NCBI GenBank assembly: GCA_020630715.1
Contig: JAHDIQ010000012.1
Coordinates: 43,674 to 78,158 of the forward strand
DNA: 34,485 bases
Direction: 5' to 3'
Source: Nonlabens sp.
Lineage (GTDB): Bacteria; Bacteroidota; Bacteroidia; Flavobacteriales; Flavobacteriaceae
Shown here: in pieces, positions 7,933-15,779 of the stretch
Numbering within the stretch: position 1 is the first letter of the stretch
Layout: every line of letters starts with the position of its first letter
Translations under genes and position numbers: made by a program
Notes under the pieces: model-generated
Told to the model about the DNA's origin: nothing
What the model saw: the letters and a program-made list of their open reading frames with translations, nothing else
Databases searched by the model: none

Positions 7933-9486
7933 ATGTCAAATATTGCAAGCAGCTTCGGGATGGATGAAGCTTTGAAACAACTAGGTATTAAGGATGTAAA
8001 TCATGGTACTTCTACAGGAAATCACCACTTTGGTAGTGGAGCAGAAATTGCTTCTTACTCACCAGTAGATGGTGAGCTTATAGGTAAAGTAACTACAACT
8101 ACAACAGCAGACTATGAAGTGGTCATGGAAAAAGCAACCGCGGCTTTTATAGACTGGAGAGCTATGCCAGCTCCTCAAAGAGGAGAAATTGTAAGACAAT
8201 TTGGTAATAAACTAAGAGACCTTAAAGAACCTTTAGGAAAGCTCGTTTCTTATGAGATGGGTAAATCTTTACAAGAAGGTTATGGTGAGGTACAAGAAAT
8301 GATTGACATCTGTGATTTTGCAGTAGGTCTATCTAGACAGTTAAATGGACAGGTCATCCCATCAGAACGTCCTGGACACGTGATGAGAGAACAATGGCAT
8401 CCTATAGGTGTAGTTGGAATCATATCTGCATTCAACTTTCCAGTAGCCGTATGGGCATGGAACACTGCTCTTGCATGGATTTGTGGAGACGTATGTGTAT
8501 GGAAAGGATCTGAAAAAGCACCTTTTTGTACTGTTGCTTGTCAAAATATCATTGCAGAAATTTTAAAAGAAAACGATTTACCAGAAGGTATTTCATCTAT
8601 CATTAATGGAGACTATAAAGTAGGAGAAATGATGACTACAGATTCTAGAATTCCTTTAGTATCTGCTACAGGATCTACTAGAATGGGTAGAATCGTAGGA
8701 GCAACTGTTGCGCAACGTTTTGGAAAATCTTTACTAGAGTTAGGAGGAAATAATGCGATCATTATCACACCTAGTGCAGATTTAAAAGTGGTAGTACCAG
8801 GTGCTGTATTTGGTGCAGTAGGAACCTGTGGACAGCGTTGTACTTCAACGAGAAGATTGATCATTCATGAATCTGTTTATGATAAAGTACGTGATGCCAT
8901 CGTAGGTGCTTATGGACAGTTAACTATAGGTAATCCACTAGATGAAAAGAATCATATAGGTCCATTAATTGATCATGACGCTGTAAATACCTATTTAGCA
9001 GCTATTGAAAAAGCAAAAGCTGAAGGTGGAAATGTATTAGTTGACGGTGGTGTTCTTGAAGGTACAGGATATGAAAGCGGTTGCTACGTTAAACCAGCTA
9101 TCATTGAGGCAGAGAATCATTTTGAAATTGTACAGCACGAGACTTTTGCTCCTATTTTGTATTTAATGAAATATTCTGGTGAAGTAGAAAATGCTATTGC
9201 AATGCAAAATGGTGTAGCACAAGGATTATCAAGTGCCATTATGACTAATGAGATGAAAGAAGCAGAGAAATTCTTATCATTTGCCGGATCAGATTGCGGA
9301 ATTGCAAATGTGAACATAGGAACTAGTGGTGCAGAGATAGGTGGAGCCTTTGGTGGTGAAAAAGAAACCGGTGGTGGACGTGAGTCTGGATCTGATGCTT
9401 GGAAAGTTTACATGAGAAGACAAACTAATACAGTAAACTACTCTGACGAGTTGCCTCTAGCACAAGGGATCAAATTTGATCTATAA
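7933..9486 (+). CDS. ALDH7-type aldehyde dehydrogenase (aminoadipate-semialdehyde dehydrogenase-like)
   Basis: A 517-aa NAD(P)-dependent aldehyde dehydrogenase of the antiquitin (ALDH7) type. Catalytic residues are visible: Asn169 in SAFNFP, Glu269 in LLELGGN and Cys303 in GQRCTSTRR. Close family members oxidise alpha-aminoadipate semialdehyde (piperideine-6-carboxylate) in lysine breakdown, and many flavobacteria have one copy annotated this way, but no lysine catabolic neighbour is seen here. It ends at a strong terminator 24 bases downstream. Betaine-aldehyde or other aldehyde substrates remain possible. Confidence 0.9.
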   Translation: MSNIASSFGMDEALKQLGIKDVNHGTSTGNHHFGSGAEIASYSPVDGELIGKVTTTTTADYEVVMEKATAAFIDWRAMPAPQRGEIVRQFGNKLRDLKEPLGKLVSYEMGKSLQEGYGEVQEMIDICDFAVGLSRQLNGQVIPSERPGHVMREQWHPIGVVGIISAFNFPVAVWAWNTALAWICGDVCVWKGSEKAPFCTVACQNIIAEILKENDLPEGISSIINGDYKVGEMMTTDSRIPLVSATGSTRMGRIVGATVAQRFGKSLLELGGNNAIIITPSADLKVVVPGAVFGAVGTCGQRCTSTRRLIIHESVYDKVRDAIVGAYGQLTIGNPLDEKNHIGPLIDHDAVNTYLAAIEKAKAEGGNVLVDGGVLEGTGYESGCYVKPAIIEAENHFEIVQHETFAPILYLMKYSGEVENAIAMQNGVAQGLSSAIMTNEMKEAEKFLSFAGSDCGIANVNIGTSGAEIGGAFGGEKETGGGRESGSDAWKVYMRRQTNTVNYSDELPLAQGIKFDL

Positions 9487-9508
9487 GTAGATTTACCTTA
9501 AATATAGT

Positions 9509-9539
9509 AAGCCACTAGTTTTAGCTAGTGGCTTTTTTT
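9509..9539 (+). terminator. Rho-independent terminator after the aldehyde dehydrogenase
   Basis: Arms AAGCCACTAG (9509-9518) and CTAGTGGCTT (9525-9534), 6-base loop, followed by a T run. It closes the gpsA-ALDH unit. Confidence 0.93.
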
Positions 9540-9546
9540 GTGATTT

Positions 9547-9562
9547 CGCTTTCGCGAAAGCG
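9547..9562. repeat. Iterated palindrome CGCTTTCGCGAAAGCG, copy 3 (intergenic)
   Basis: Exact copy just after the ALDH terminator, with flanks GATTT and TAACC. Confidence 0.97.
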
Positions 9563-9693
9563 TAACCATTAAGAATCTGTTCATTTATATTTTGTTTACG
9601 ATTTTCAATTGGTAGTTTTTAGTTCAACACCGGCTTTTCAACGATAAAATAGGTGGTTTAATGGGTTTTAATATTTAAAGCTTTGTCAGTCAG

Positions 9694-9723
9694 TTGGTTC
9701 TGTTAAATTTTATATTAACTTTA
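9694..9723 (+). promoter_or_regulatory. Possible promoter of the OmpA-like/HhH pair
   Basis: TTG at 9694-9696, a 19-base spacer, then TAACTTTA at 9716-9723, one base off TAnnTTTG. The ATG at 9744 is 20 bases downstream. Confidence 0.45.
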
Positions 9724-9743
9724 AGAAATTAAACTAATCAACC

Positions 9744-10685
9744 ATGGGAAAAATAAAATATCCTTTAGGGATACTTATCACTATGATCATAGGTGCGTTA
9801 CTAAATATGTATCTATGTTGTGGATGCTGGGATGACGACGCATCTAGCGATACTGCCGTAAGCAAGGTGGTAGATGAAAGTGTCACAAATGAAACGATTG
9901 CTTTGCGCAGTCCAGACCTTATACTCAATGACTATTCTGGTAACAGTATTGTTTTGAATAATGATAATTTCAATTTCTTAAATAGTAATTATCATTACAT
10001 GCAACCTCTTGCAGGTAGTGTGCCAGCCAGCTTAGGAACTATTAAAAGTTATTTAGAAGATAATGCGGATAGTAAATTGAATATAAAAGGGCTGTATATG
10101 GAGGAAGAAGTAAACAATTCTGCGTTTACTAACTTAGGAGAAGCTAGAGCAAATGATGTGAAAAACTACTTGCTTTCTATGGGCTACGATAGTGCAAGAA
10201 TGGGTATTTCTGGTGAACTAGTAAATAACCTAACGGTTAAAGATAGTCTTTTACTAGGTCCAGTAGATTATTCACTTTCTAAACTGCCTACCGGTGATGC
10301 TGCAGAGGCAAGAGAAAGAGAATTAGATAGTCTAGCAACTTATTTAAGAGCAAATCCTCTAATTCTAAAATTTGCAACTGGCGCATCAACGATTAATCTT
10401 AACGCAACCCAACGTGAGAAAGTTTCAAAAATGGTAAGATATATGGATGCTCGTCCATCTTCAGAATTATTATCTGTAGGACACACAGATAATACAGGAT
10501 CAAGAGCTACGAATATTAAAATAAGCGCAGATCGTGCTGCATTTGCAAAATCTTACCTTGTAGAAAACGGTATCGCGGGATCTAGAATTGAATCGCTAGG
10601 AAAAGGTCCAGATGAACCTATCGCTAGTAATGATACAGAAGAAGGAAAAGCAACAAATAGACGCGTAGTCGTTACATTAAAATAA
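9744..10685 (+). CDS. Membrane-anchored protein with C-terminal OmpA-like domain
   Basis: A 313-aa protein. Residues 1-6 are basic (MGKIKY), 7-25 are hydrophobic, and a Cys-rich CCGCW motif follows at 25-29. This does not match a clean lipobox, so an uncleaved N-terminal anchor is as likely as a lipoprotein. The C-terminal 80 residues are an OmpA/MotB peptidoglycan-binding domain (SVGHTDNTGSRATNIKISAD at about 236-255, ending NRRVVVTL). The segment around 115-160 (GEARANDVKNYLLSMG) resembles a second, degenerate copy of the same fold. Topology by the positive-inside rule puts the bulk outside the cytoplasm. It is followed 28 bases later by an HhH membrane protein. Confidence 0.82.
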   Translation: MGKIKYPLGILITMIIGALLNMYLCCGCWDDDASSDTAVSKVVDESVTNETIALRSPDLILNDYSGNSIVLNNDNFNFLNSNYHYMQPLAGSVPASLGTIKSYLEDNADSKLNIKGLYMEEEVNNSAFTNLGEARANDVKNYLLSMGYDSARMGISGELVNNLTVKDSLLLGPVDYSLSKLPTGDAAEARERELDSLATYLRANPLILKFATGASTINLNATQREKVSKMVRYMDARPSSELLSVGHTDNTGSRATNIKISADRAAFAKSYLVENGIAGSRIESLGKGPDEPIASNDTEEGKATNRRVVVTLK

Positions 10686-10713
10686 AACCAATCAATAACA
10701 ACAAATAAACAAT

Positions 10714-11283
10714 ATGGATACTTCAAATTTATGGTGCTGGTTATGCCCATTACTTACAGGAATCATCTCAGGAATTATAGGATATTACTGGGGAAAATCA
10801 AATTCAACTACAACTAATAATTGTGATGAGTGGATTCATAAAAACAAAGAATTACAATTAGAAATAGATCGTTTAAAAGCAGATCTTAGTGCTGCAAAAT
10901 CTGCACCTAAAATGAGCGTTGATACTTCAACGGCTGCTAGCATGGCTAGTGGATTTGCTGCTGGTGCGGTAGCTCCATCGCTTAACTTTAATGCAGACGC
11001 TGCAAAAGCAGCCATAGGTAAAAAAGTTAAAGCAGATGACCTAACCTTAGTAGAAGGTATAGGCCCTAAAATTGCAGAGTTGTTCCATAATCACGATGTG
11101 AAAACATGGTACGCTTTATCAGAATGTTCTATTGAAAAATGTCAGGAAGTTTTAAATTCTGGTGGTAAACGTTTTGAAATTCACAATCCTGGAAGCTGGC
11201 CATTACAAGCTCGTATGGCTTTTAATGGAGAATGGGAAAAACTTGCAACATGGCAAGACGAACATAAAGGCGGAAGATTATAA
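10714..11283 (+). CDS. Membrane-anchored coiled-coil protein with helix-hairpin-helix domain
   Basis: A 189-aa protein: one membrane helix (about residues 8-26), a short coiled coil (about 40-63), a low-complexity Ala/Ser linker (about 64-100), then a helix-hairpin-helix of the LTLVEGIGPKIAELF type (110-124) and a conserved tail containing NPGSWPLQARMAFNGEW (158-174). HhH domains usually contact nucleic acid non-specifically. The N-terminal end lacks positive charge and Lys follows the helix, which predicts the HhH part in the cytoplasm, opposite to its OmpA-like partner. No catalytic residues are recognised. A strong terminator follows the gene. Confidence 0.82.
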   Translation: MDTSNLWCWLCPLLTGIISGIIGYYWGKSNSTTTNNCDEWIHKNKELQLEIDRLKADLSAAKSAPKMSVDTSTAASMASGFAAGAVAPSLNFNADAAKAAIGKKVKADDLTLVEGIGPKIAELFHNHDVKTWYALSECSIEKCQEVLNSGGKRFEIHNPGSWPLQARMAFNGEWEKLATWQDEHKGGRL

Positions 11284-11307
11284 TTAATCTTCTTACACTT
11301 TTAATTA

Positions 11308-11338
11308 AAGCTGCCTTTCCTAGGCAGCTTTTTTTTTA
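11308..11338 (+). terminator. Rho-independent terminator after the HhH gene
   Basis: AAGCTGCCT (11308-11316), 5-base loop, AGGCAGCTT (11322-11330), then a T tract that runs into the end of the converging gene (stop at 11336-11338). On the other strand the stem lies beyond the stop of the zinc-ribbon gene and could also serve it. Confidence 0.9.
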
Positions 11339-12439
11339 TTGGTACTTATTGAATAAGAAAACAATCACGGCTAGAATTAAGATTCCGGCTAATATGGCAA
11401 GGAATATCTTCCAAAAACTATACGGTCGCTTACCGTGAATTTTACCAGATTGCCCATTTACAAAGAAGTTATATTTTTTACCATCGTAGTTATAAGAACT
11501 TATATAAACTGGTAGTAGAATGTGCTTAAAGGTTTCTTCAGAAAGATGCATCTCCATAGCATGTATGCGTTGTGTGTCACCACCTATGTCGCGTCGTATC
11601 CAGTTTCTAGCAATTTGCTCTGCTTCTTGGGTAGCTTCTAGATGTCCATCTTTAAGAGGTATGGTATACTTCTCTGTTACATAACCAGCTAAATATTTAG
11701 TATTAAAAGACTTTAATTCTTTAAGATTCCAGTTACTTATTTGTTTTGGAATCTGATTGCCACGTTGTTTTGATGCTTTTACTAATGTATCGTCCACAAA
11801 GCCATTTACTTCACCAGATGCTGGTTTCCAGCTGGTACGACGTTCTCTAACGGTTCTTTTATTTTTACCAGATCCCGTAGTTCTAGTGACATAGTAGTAA
11901 TCACCGCGTTCACCACGATAAGGTGAACGTAATTGTGCGTCAAAAGTCCAGTAAGGAACATACAATCCTTTAGTAAATTCAGGACTGATAGTAGCGCGCT
12001 GTAAATTGTTAGGAGCCCACCATAAACCGTCTACCCAGTTTTTAAAAATTTGATGTGCTTTTTTTTGATCTAATTTAAAAGGAACTACCGCACCTGGAAC
12101 AATCCACTGTTCATGGTATTGATCTTCAATAATTAATGGCATCGTGCAGTAAACACAATGTAATGACTTGTAATTTTCTTCTATATGTTGATTTGCACCA
12201 CAGTTTTTACAGTGCAACATAGAAATTTCCATAGAGTGCGATTGTGCACCTACTTCTTTTAGATACTTGTTTAATTCTAACTCGTCAAATGCATTTTGAT
12301 CCTGCTCAATAGTTTCATTATGACCACAATAATCACAGGTAATCAGATCTGTTCCTGGTTCATAAGTTAATGCGGCGCCACAATTGACGCAGGACTTCTT
12401 ACGTTCAGAAGATTGAGAAGGTGTAGTTGGTGAGTCCAA
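11336..12439 (-). CDS. Zinc-ribbon membrane protein (YdjG-like)
   Basis: A 367-aa protein with two CxxC...CxxC zinc ribbons (Cys17/20/35/38 and Cys77/80/95/98), a long soluble central region and one C-terminal membrane helix (about residues 342-363). This fits a tail-anchored cytoplasmic protein. The start is TTG at 12439; an in-frame stop 12 bases upstream and no Met before residue 70 leave no ATG alternative. It follows an SPFH-domain gene in the same direction, as YdjG and YdjI do in Bacillus subtilis, where with YdjH they recruit PspA. No PspA-like or YdjH-like gene is nearby. Function in flavobacteria is unknown. Confidence 0.8.
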   Translation of the reverse strand: MDSPTTPSQSSERKKSCVNCGAALTYEPGTDLITCDYCGHNETIEQDQNAFDELELNKYLKEVGAQSHSMEISMLHCKNCGANQHIEENYKSLHCVYCTMPLIIEDQYHEQWIVPGAVVPFKLDQKKAHQIFKNWVDGLWWAPNNLQRATISPEFTKGLYVPYWTFDAQLRSPYRGERGDYYYVTRTTGSGKNKRTVRERRTSWKPASGEVNGFVDDTLVKASKQRGNQIPKQISNWNLKELKSFNTKYLAGYVTEKYTIPLKDGHLEATQEAEQIARNWIRRDIGGDTQRIHAMEMHLSEETFKHILLPVYISSYNYDGKKYNFFVNGQSGKIHGKRPYSFWKIFLAILAGILILAVIVFLFNKYQ

Positions 12440-12487
12440 ATTAATTTTTAACTAGCTAATGAGACTTTAAAAACAAGTGCTAGAACT

Positions 12488-12516
12488 GTCAGATTCCGCA
12501 TCAAGTGCGGAATGAC
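12488..12516. repeat. REP-like hairpin, copy A
   Basis: ATTCCGCA (12493-12500), loop TCAAG (12501-12505), TGCGGAAT (12506-12513). Outer GTC/GAC pairing extends the stem if two bases bulge. It lies between the SPFH gene and the zinc-ribbon gene. A diverged copy with the same loop lies upstream of the SPFH gene. Confidence 0.88.
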
Positions 12517-12556
12517 AATTCTGTTAATAATGATATCTTTTTAATTAAAAAATATC

Positions 12557-13687
12557 TTATGGTAATGGTGGTGGTGTATTACCACCTAAAAACCCTTTTA
12601 ATTCTTCCACTTGACTTAAGGCTTTCCATCCATCCATACCAGCTTTCCATACTAGAGTGTCTTTATTGATCGTACGACTAGCAAAAAGACTGCGCAGTTG
12701 ATCAAAAGGAACTGGTCCAGCTTGTGCACCGTTTGCAGCATAGTAATATTGTACTGCTACTGGTATAGGTGGTGGCATTACTGCTGCTTGTTGTTGAGGC
12801 ATGGCTTGTTGTCCGCCCATTTGAGGAGACATCATACCACCCATTTGTTGCGCTAGTACAAATCCCATTCCCATTCCCATTCCGGCGCCTGCTGTACCGC
12901 CTTCATTTGCTGCTGCAGCTTCAATCGCTTTTGCAGTTTTGAATTTAGTCAACTTGTCTAAATCTAATTTATCTAAACGGCTGTATTCAAAGATCTCTTT
13001 TTTGAGCTCTTCTGGCATAGAAACATTTTCAATGTAGAATTTCTCTAGAGAGATTCCTACGCTTAAAAATTCTGGTTGCATCACTTCCTGACAGGTTTCT
13101 GAAAGCTCGCTGGTATTTGCGGCGTATAGCTCTATAGGTAGATTTGCTTCACCTACCGTGTCTGTAAAACGTGTTGCGATAAGACTTTTAAGATGTTCAT
13201 TAATTTCAAAATTTGTGAAATTATTATCTGTTCCTACAATGTCTATGATGAATTTTCCTGGATCTGCCACTTTAAAGGCATACGTACCAAAGGCTCTAAT
13301 TTCCACGAGTCCAAAGCGATCATCACTTAAAGTAATCGGGTTTTTAGTTCCCCATTTTTCATCCGTAAATAGATGTGTATTTACAAAATAAACCTCGGCC
13401 TTAAAAGGTGAATTAAAACCATATTTCCATCCTTTAAGTGTGGTAAGAATAGGTAAGTTTTGTGTGGTAAGATCGTAAGTACCTGGTGTGAAAACATCTG
13501 CCAGTTGTCCTTCATTTACAAAAACAGCAGCCTGTCCTTCACGTACAATAAGTTTTGCTCCGTTTTTAATCTCGTTCTGGTAACGTTCAAAACGATGTGC
13601 TATGGTGTCATCTGTGTAATCCAGCCATTCGACAATGTCTATAAATTCGTGACTTAATTTTTCTTTTATTTTATCAAAAATACTCAT
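12557..13687 (-). CDS. SPFH-domain protein with C-terminal GYF-type domain (YdjI-like)
   Basis: A 376-aa protein. Residues about 20-240 form an SPFH/YdjI-type domain (older name virion core protein-like) with GAKLIVREGQAAVFV near residue 42 and FTPGTYDL near 67. A Gly/Met/Gln/Pro-rich linker (about 265-310) follows. The C-terminus is a GYF_2-like domain (about 314-368) with AGPVPFDQLRSL and WKAGMDGWKAL. SPFH proteins scaffold membrane microdomains, and GYF domains bind proline-rich peptides. The TPPPLP tail of the same protein could be a ligand. It is cotranscribed with the zinc-ribbon gene after a 117-base gap containing a hairpin, and it is bracketed by two REP-like elements. Confidence 0.82.
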   Translation of the reverse strand: MSIFDKIKEKLSHEFIDIVEWLDYTDDTIAHRFERYQNEIKNGAKLIVREGQAAVFVNEGQLADVFTPGTYDLTTQNLPILTTLKGWKYGFNSPFKAEVYFVNTHLFTDEKWGTKNPITLSDDRFGLVEIRAFGTYAFKVADPGKFIIDIVGTDNNFTNFEINEHLKSLIATRFTDTVGEANLPIELYAANTSELSETCQEVMQPEFLSVGISLEKFYIENVSMPEELKKEIFEYSRLDKLDLDKLTKFKTAKAIEAAAANEGGTAGAGMGMGMGFVLAQQMGGMMSPQMGGQQAMPQQQAAVMPPPIPVAVQYYYAANGAQAGPVPFDQLRSLFASRTINKDTLVWKAGMDGWKALSQVEELKGFLGGNTPPPLP

Positions 13688-13740
13688 GTGATAACGGTTT
13701 TAATTTCGGTGATTAAGTTAGTGAAAATATTGAATGTTTC

Positions 13741-13756
13741 CGCTTTCGCGAAAGCG
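13741..13756. repeat. Iterated palindrome CGCTTTCGCGAAAGCG, copy 4 (intergenic)
   Basis: Exact copy 53 bases upstream of the SPFH start, followed by TAAT. Confidence 0.97.
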
Positions 13757-13786
13757 TAATTTTTGAGATCATCGAATCACCATAGA

Positions 13787-13814
13787 CAGATACCACATCA
13801 AGTGTGGAAATTCA
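13787..13814. repeat. REP-like hairpin, copy B
   Basis: CAGATACCACA, TCAAG loop (13798-13802), TGTGG (13803-13807). It aligns base for base with copy A (12491-12517). The central stem pair has changed from G-C to A-T on both arms, a compensatory change that supports selection on the hairpin. Confidence 0.75.
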
Positions 13815-13855
13815 ATACCTAATTATTATAGTGCTAAAACTCAATTACTCAAAAA

Positions 13856-13876
13856 GACTGCGGACTGTGGACTAAT
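13856..13876. repeat. Decayed heptamer array (GACTNNN)3
   Basis: GACTGCG, GACTGTG and GACTAAT in tandem, 19 bases downstream of the phosphatase stop. The 7-base period matches the arrays at both window ends, though the unit differs. Confidence 0.6.
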
Positions 13877-13894
13877 CTACCATAGACTAAAAAA

Positions 13895-14638
13895 TTAATT
13901 TCTACCATTTTCATCGGGATATAATTTGTGTACTGGATCGCTTTGCCAGATTTCCTTAGTTTCTACACATAATGCGGTAAGCGGTCCTTTATAAGCAGCT
14001 GCAGTATCTACGTTCCATAAATTTGCGGCATTTATAGGTGTATGTTTTCCTAATCGTGACGTAGGTGTATGACCTATAAAAATTTCTTTAAACAGTTTTA
14101 ATCTATTAGGATACCGATCGTTATCTGGTGATAAATTAGGATCTATACATAGTGCCATTTCCCATAGGGTGCGATCCCAGCAAGTGATGTTCTTATAATA
14201 CTCATATTCTGGGCCGTTGAGGTTATGAAATCCTGCATGAAAATAGCCGTTGTTGTTTTGATCAACGTAGTAGTTATGCAAGGATTCAAAGAAAGCGATA
14301 TGTTTTTCTATATCTCGCGCATCACGGTTTTTATAGTTTTCTATAGTTGTCGCACCACCATGATGCAACCACATTTCATTATGGGTTTTGGTTTTTAGAT
14401 AATTTAAAAACAGTTCATCATGATTTCCACGTAGGAAGATAGGAGCAGTATGGTTGTTGTTATTTCGCTTTCGAGAAAGCGAGATTAGAAACTCTACCAC
14501 CTCATAACTTTCTGACCATCCGTCTACATAGTCACCTAGGAAAATGAGTCTGTCGCTGGGTTGTATTTCCAGCCGTTCTATAAGTTGCGTTAGCGCTTTA
14601 AATGCGCCGTGTATATCGCCTATGACTAATGTTCTCAC
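13895..14638 (-). CDS. PPP-family metallophosphoesterase (Ser/Thr phosphatase-like)
   Basis: A 247-aa calcineurin-like phosphoesterase with the metal-binding motifs GDIHG (7-11), GDYVDG (35-40) and GNHDE (71-75). A distal GHTP motif and a segment with NVDTAAAYKGPLT (near residue 214) are also present. This set suits a PPP-type protein phosphatase or ApaH-like dinucleotide hydrolase; which one cannot be told. The start is GTG at 14638, overlapping the stop of the AlbA_2 gene (GTGA), with the motif-bearing strand beginning three residues later. A one-mismatch copy of the iterated palindrome encodes LSRKR at residues 54-58, in a variable loop. Confidence 0.88.
   Translation of the reverse strand: MRTLVIGDIHGAFKALTQLIERLEIQPSDRLIFLGDYVDGWSESYEVVEFLISLSRKRNNNNHTAPIFLRGNHDELFLNYLKTKTHNEMWLHHGGATTIENYKNRDARDIEKHIAFFESLHNYYVDQNNNGYFHAGFHNLNGPEYEYYKNITCWDRTLWEMALCIDPNLSPDNDRYPNRLKLFKEIFIGHTPTSRLGKHTPINAANLWNVDTAAAYKGPLTALCVETKEIWQSDPVHKLYPDENGRN
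14466..14481. repeat. Iterated palindrome, copy 5 with one mismatch (in phosphatase gene)
   Basis: CGCTTTCGAGAAAGCG: the second G of the central CGCG is reached through one C-to-A change, so the palindrome is broken by one base. Flank TATTT matches other copies. Confidence 0.9.
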
Positions 14639-15771
14639 GAGTTGTATTTTACTTTTCTTAATATGCGTAATGATTCCTTGTAAGCGCGGTAGGCTTTAGG
14701 ATATTTTTTAAAACCTGCTTTATGGTTTTTCATCTTTACAATAGGCTCACCTATGTTGTTAAATTTACAAATAAGCATGGTCTCTGGTAAAGATTGAAAG
14801 TCTTTAAGTTCGCGAGTTGTGAATTCCTGACCTGATTCTAATTTGCGCAATAGGTATAGATTTGAATTATAAATATGGTGTAAGCTGCGCCTGTCGTAAT
14901 ATGGTGGATTAAATAATATTTTAGTCTCTAGTTGATACGTTCCATTTGGTAAAAAACGTAAGGTCTGTCGCTCTAGAGGATGGTATTTTTGGTGCTTTCC
15001 TATTCCTAATTCTACAAATTCAAGGATGCTAAAACTATCCTCATCATAGGAAATTTGGACTTCGTCTAGTGCGCTGTAAAACAAACGTACTTGTTCATTT
15101 ACTAACTCTATATCAACTCTAGAATAGTACTGCTCCTTATTAACCTGTTTTAATTTACCAGACCAGCATATTACAAATTGCTCTTTAAAGACTTTGTAGT
15201 GAGTTTCTAGACCGCGCTGTTTACGAGTCATAAATTCAACAACATGGTCCAGTGTAAGTTCTATGTTATTGCTGGATTGCTTCTCTATTTGTTGTACGAT
15301 AGCGCTATTTACATCATTGATCTCGATGTCAAAAACCTTAGGCATGCTTATACTGCCATCTCTAAAAAATACACTACCACCATAGTATTTCCAGATGTTT
15401 TTGCGCAATGCGGTGAGACCTTTTTGAGCTCTAATGGTCACTAGACCTATCACTTTACCAGCCGGTAAATGTGGGAATGGAATATTCTCATACTGAATAA
15501 TAGGTGCGTTTTCTAAATAAGCATTTACTAAATTTTGCAATTTAGAATCGTCAAAAAAATCAACACCTAGCACTTCATTATTCATATCATCCACACCTAT
15601 GACGATGTAACTGTTATTTGCAGGATTAGAATTAGACAGCGCACAGATATGTTTGAGGAATTTTGCTTTTCCCTCTTTGTGGCTTAAATCTAATAATAGC
15701 TTTTTATCATAGAAGCTGTTCTCATCATTATGAGCTAGTAGATTTTTAATTAATAAGCGTTTATTAATCAT
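14635..15771 (-). CDS. AlbA_2 (Schlafen-type) domain protein
   Basis: A 378-aa cytoplasmic protein with an N-terminal AlbA_2/Schlafen-type putative nucleic-acid-binding domain (about residues 8-130): the early EGKAKFLKHICALSNS stretch, YIVIGVDD (55-62) and GKVIGLVTIRA (about 105-115). The remaining 240 residues match no domain I know. Databases often label this family ATP-binding, but no Walker motif is visible. The stop overlaps the GTG start of the phosphatase, so the two are probably translated together. It diverges from lpxH across an 86-base region with a strong dyad. Confidence 0.8.
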   Translation of the reverse strand: MINKRLLIKNLLAHNDENSFYDKKLLLDLSHKEGKAKFLKHICALSNSNPANNSYIVIGVDDMNNEVLGVDFFDDSKLQNLVNAYLENAPIIQYENIPFPHLPAGKVIGLVTIRAQKGLTALRKNIWKYYGGSVFFRDGSISMPKVFDIEINDVNSAIVQQIEKQSSNNIELTLDHVVEFMTRKQRGLETHYKVFKEQFVICWSGKLKQVNKEQYYSRVDIELVNEQVRLFYSALDEVQISYDEDSFSILEFVELGIGKHQKYHPLERQTLRFLPNGTYQLETKILFNPPYYDRRSLHHIYNSNLYLLRKLESGQEFTTRELKDFQSLPETMLICKFNNIGEPIVKMKNHKAGFKKYPKAYRAYKESLRILRKVKYNS

Positions 15772-15779
15772 GTGTTCTA

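Noticed and set aside
9744-9830. Lipoprotein signal in the OmpA-like protein
   Set aside because: The residues before Cys25 (MYL) do not fit the usual lipobox with a small residue at -1, so the lipoprotein call was not made, although it is not excluded.
12488-12516. Hairpin between the SPFH and zinc-ribbon genes as a simple Rho-independent terminator
   Set aside because: No T run follows on the minus strand, and a near-identical element exists upstream of the operon, so a repeat element is the better reading.
14466-14481. Degenerate palindrome copy as a separate motif
   Set aside because: It differs from the consensus by one base and shares the TATTT flank, so it was counted as a decayed copy.
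13895-15771. AlbA_2-phosphatase pair as a defence system
   Set aside because: No nuclease, transposase, integrase or other defence gene is nearby and the surroundings are housekeeping genes, so only a cautious remark is made.
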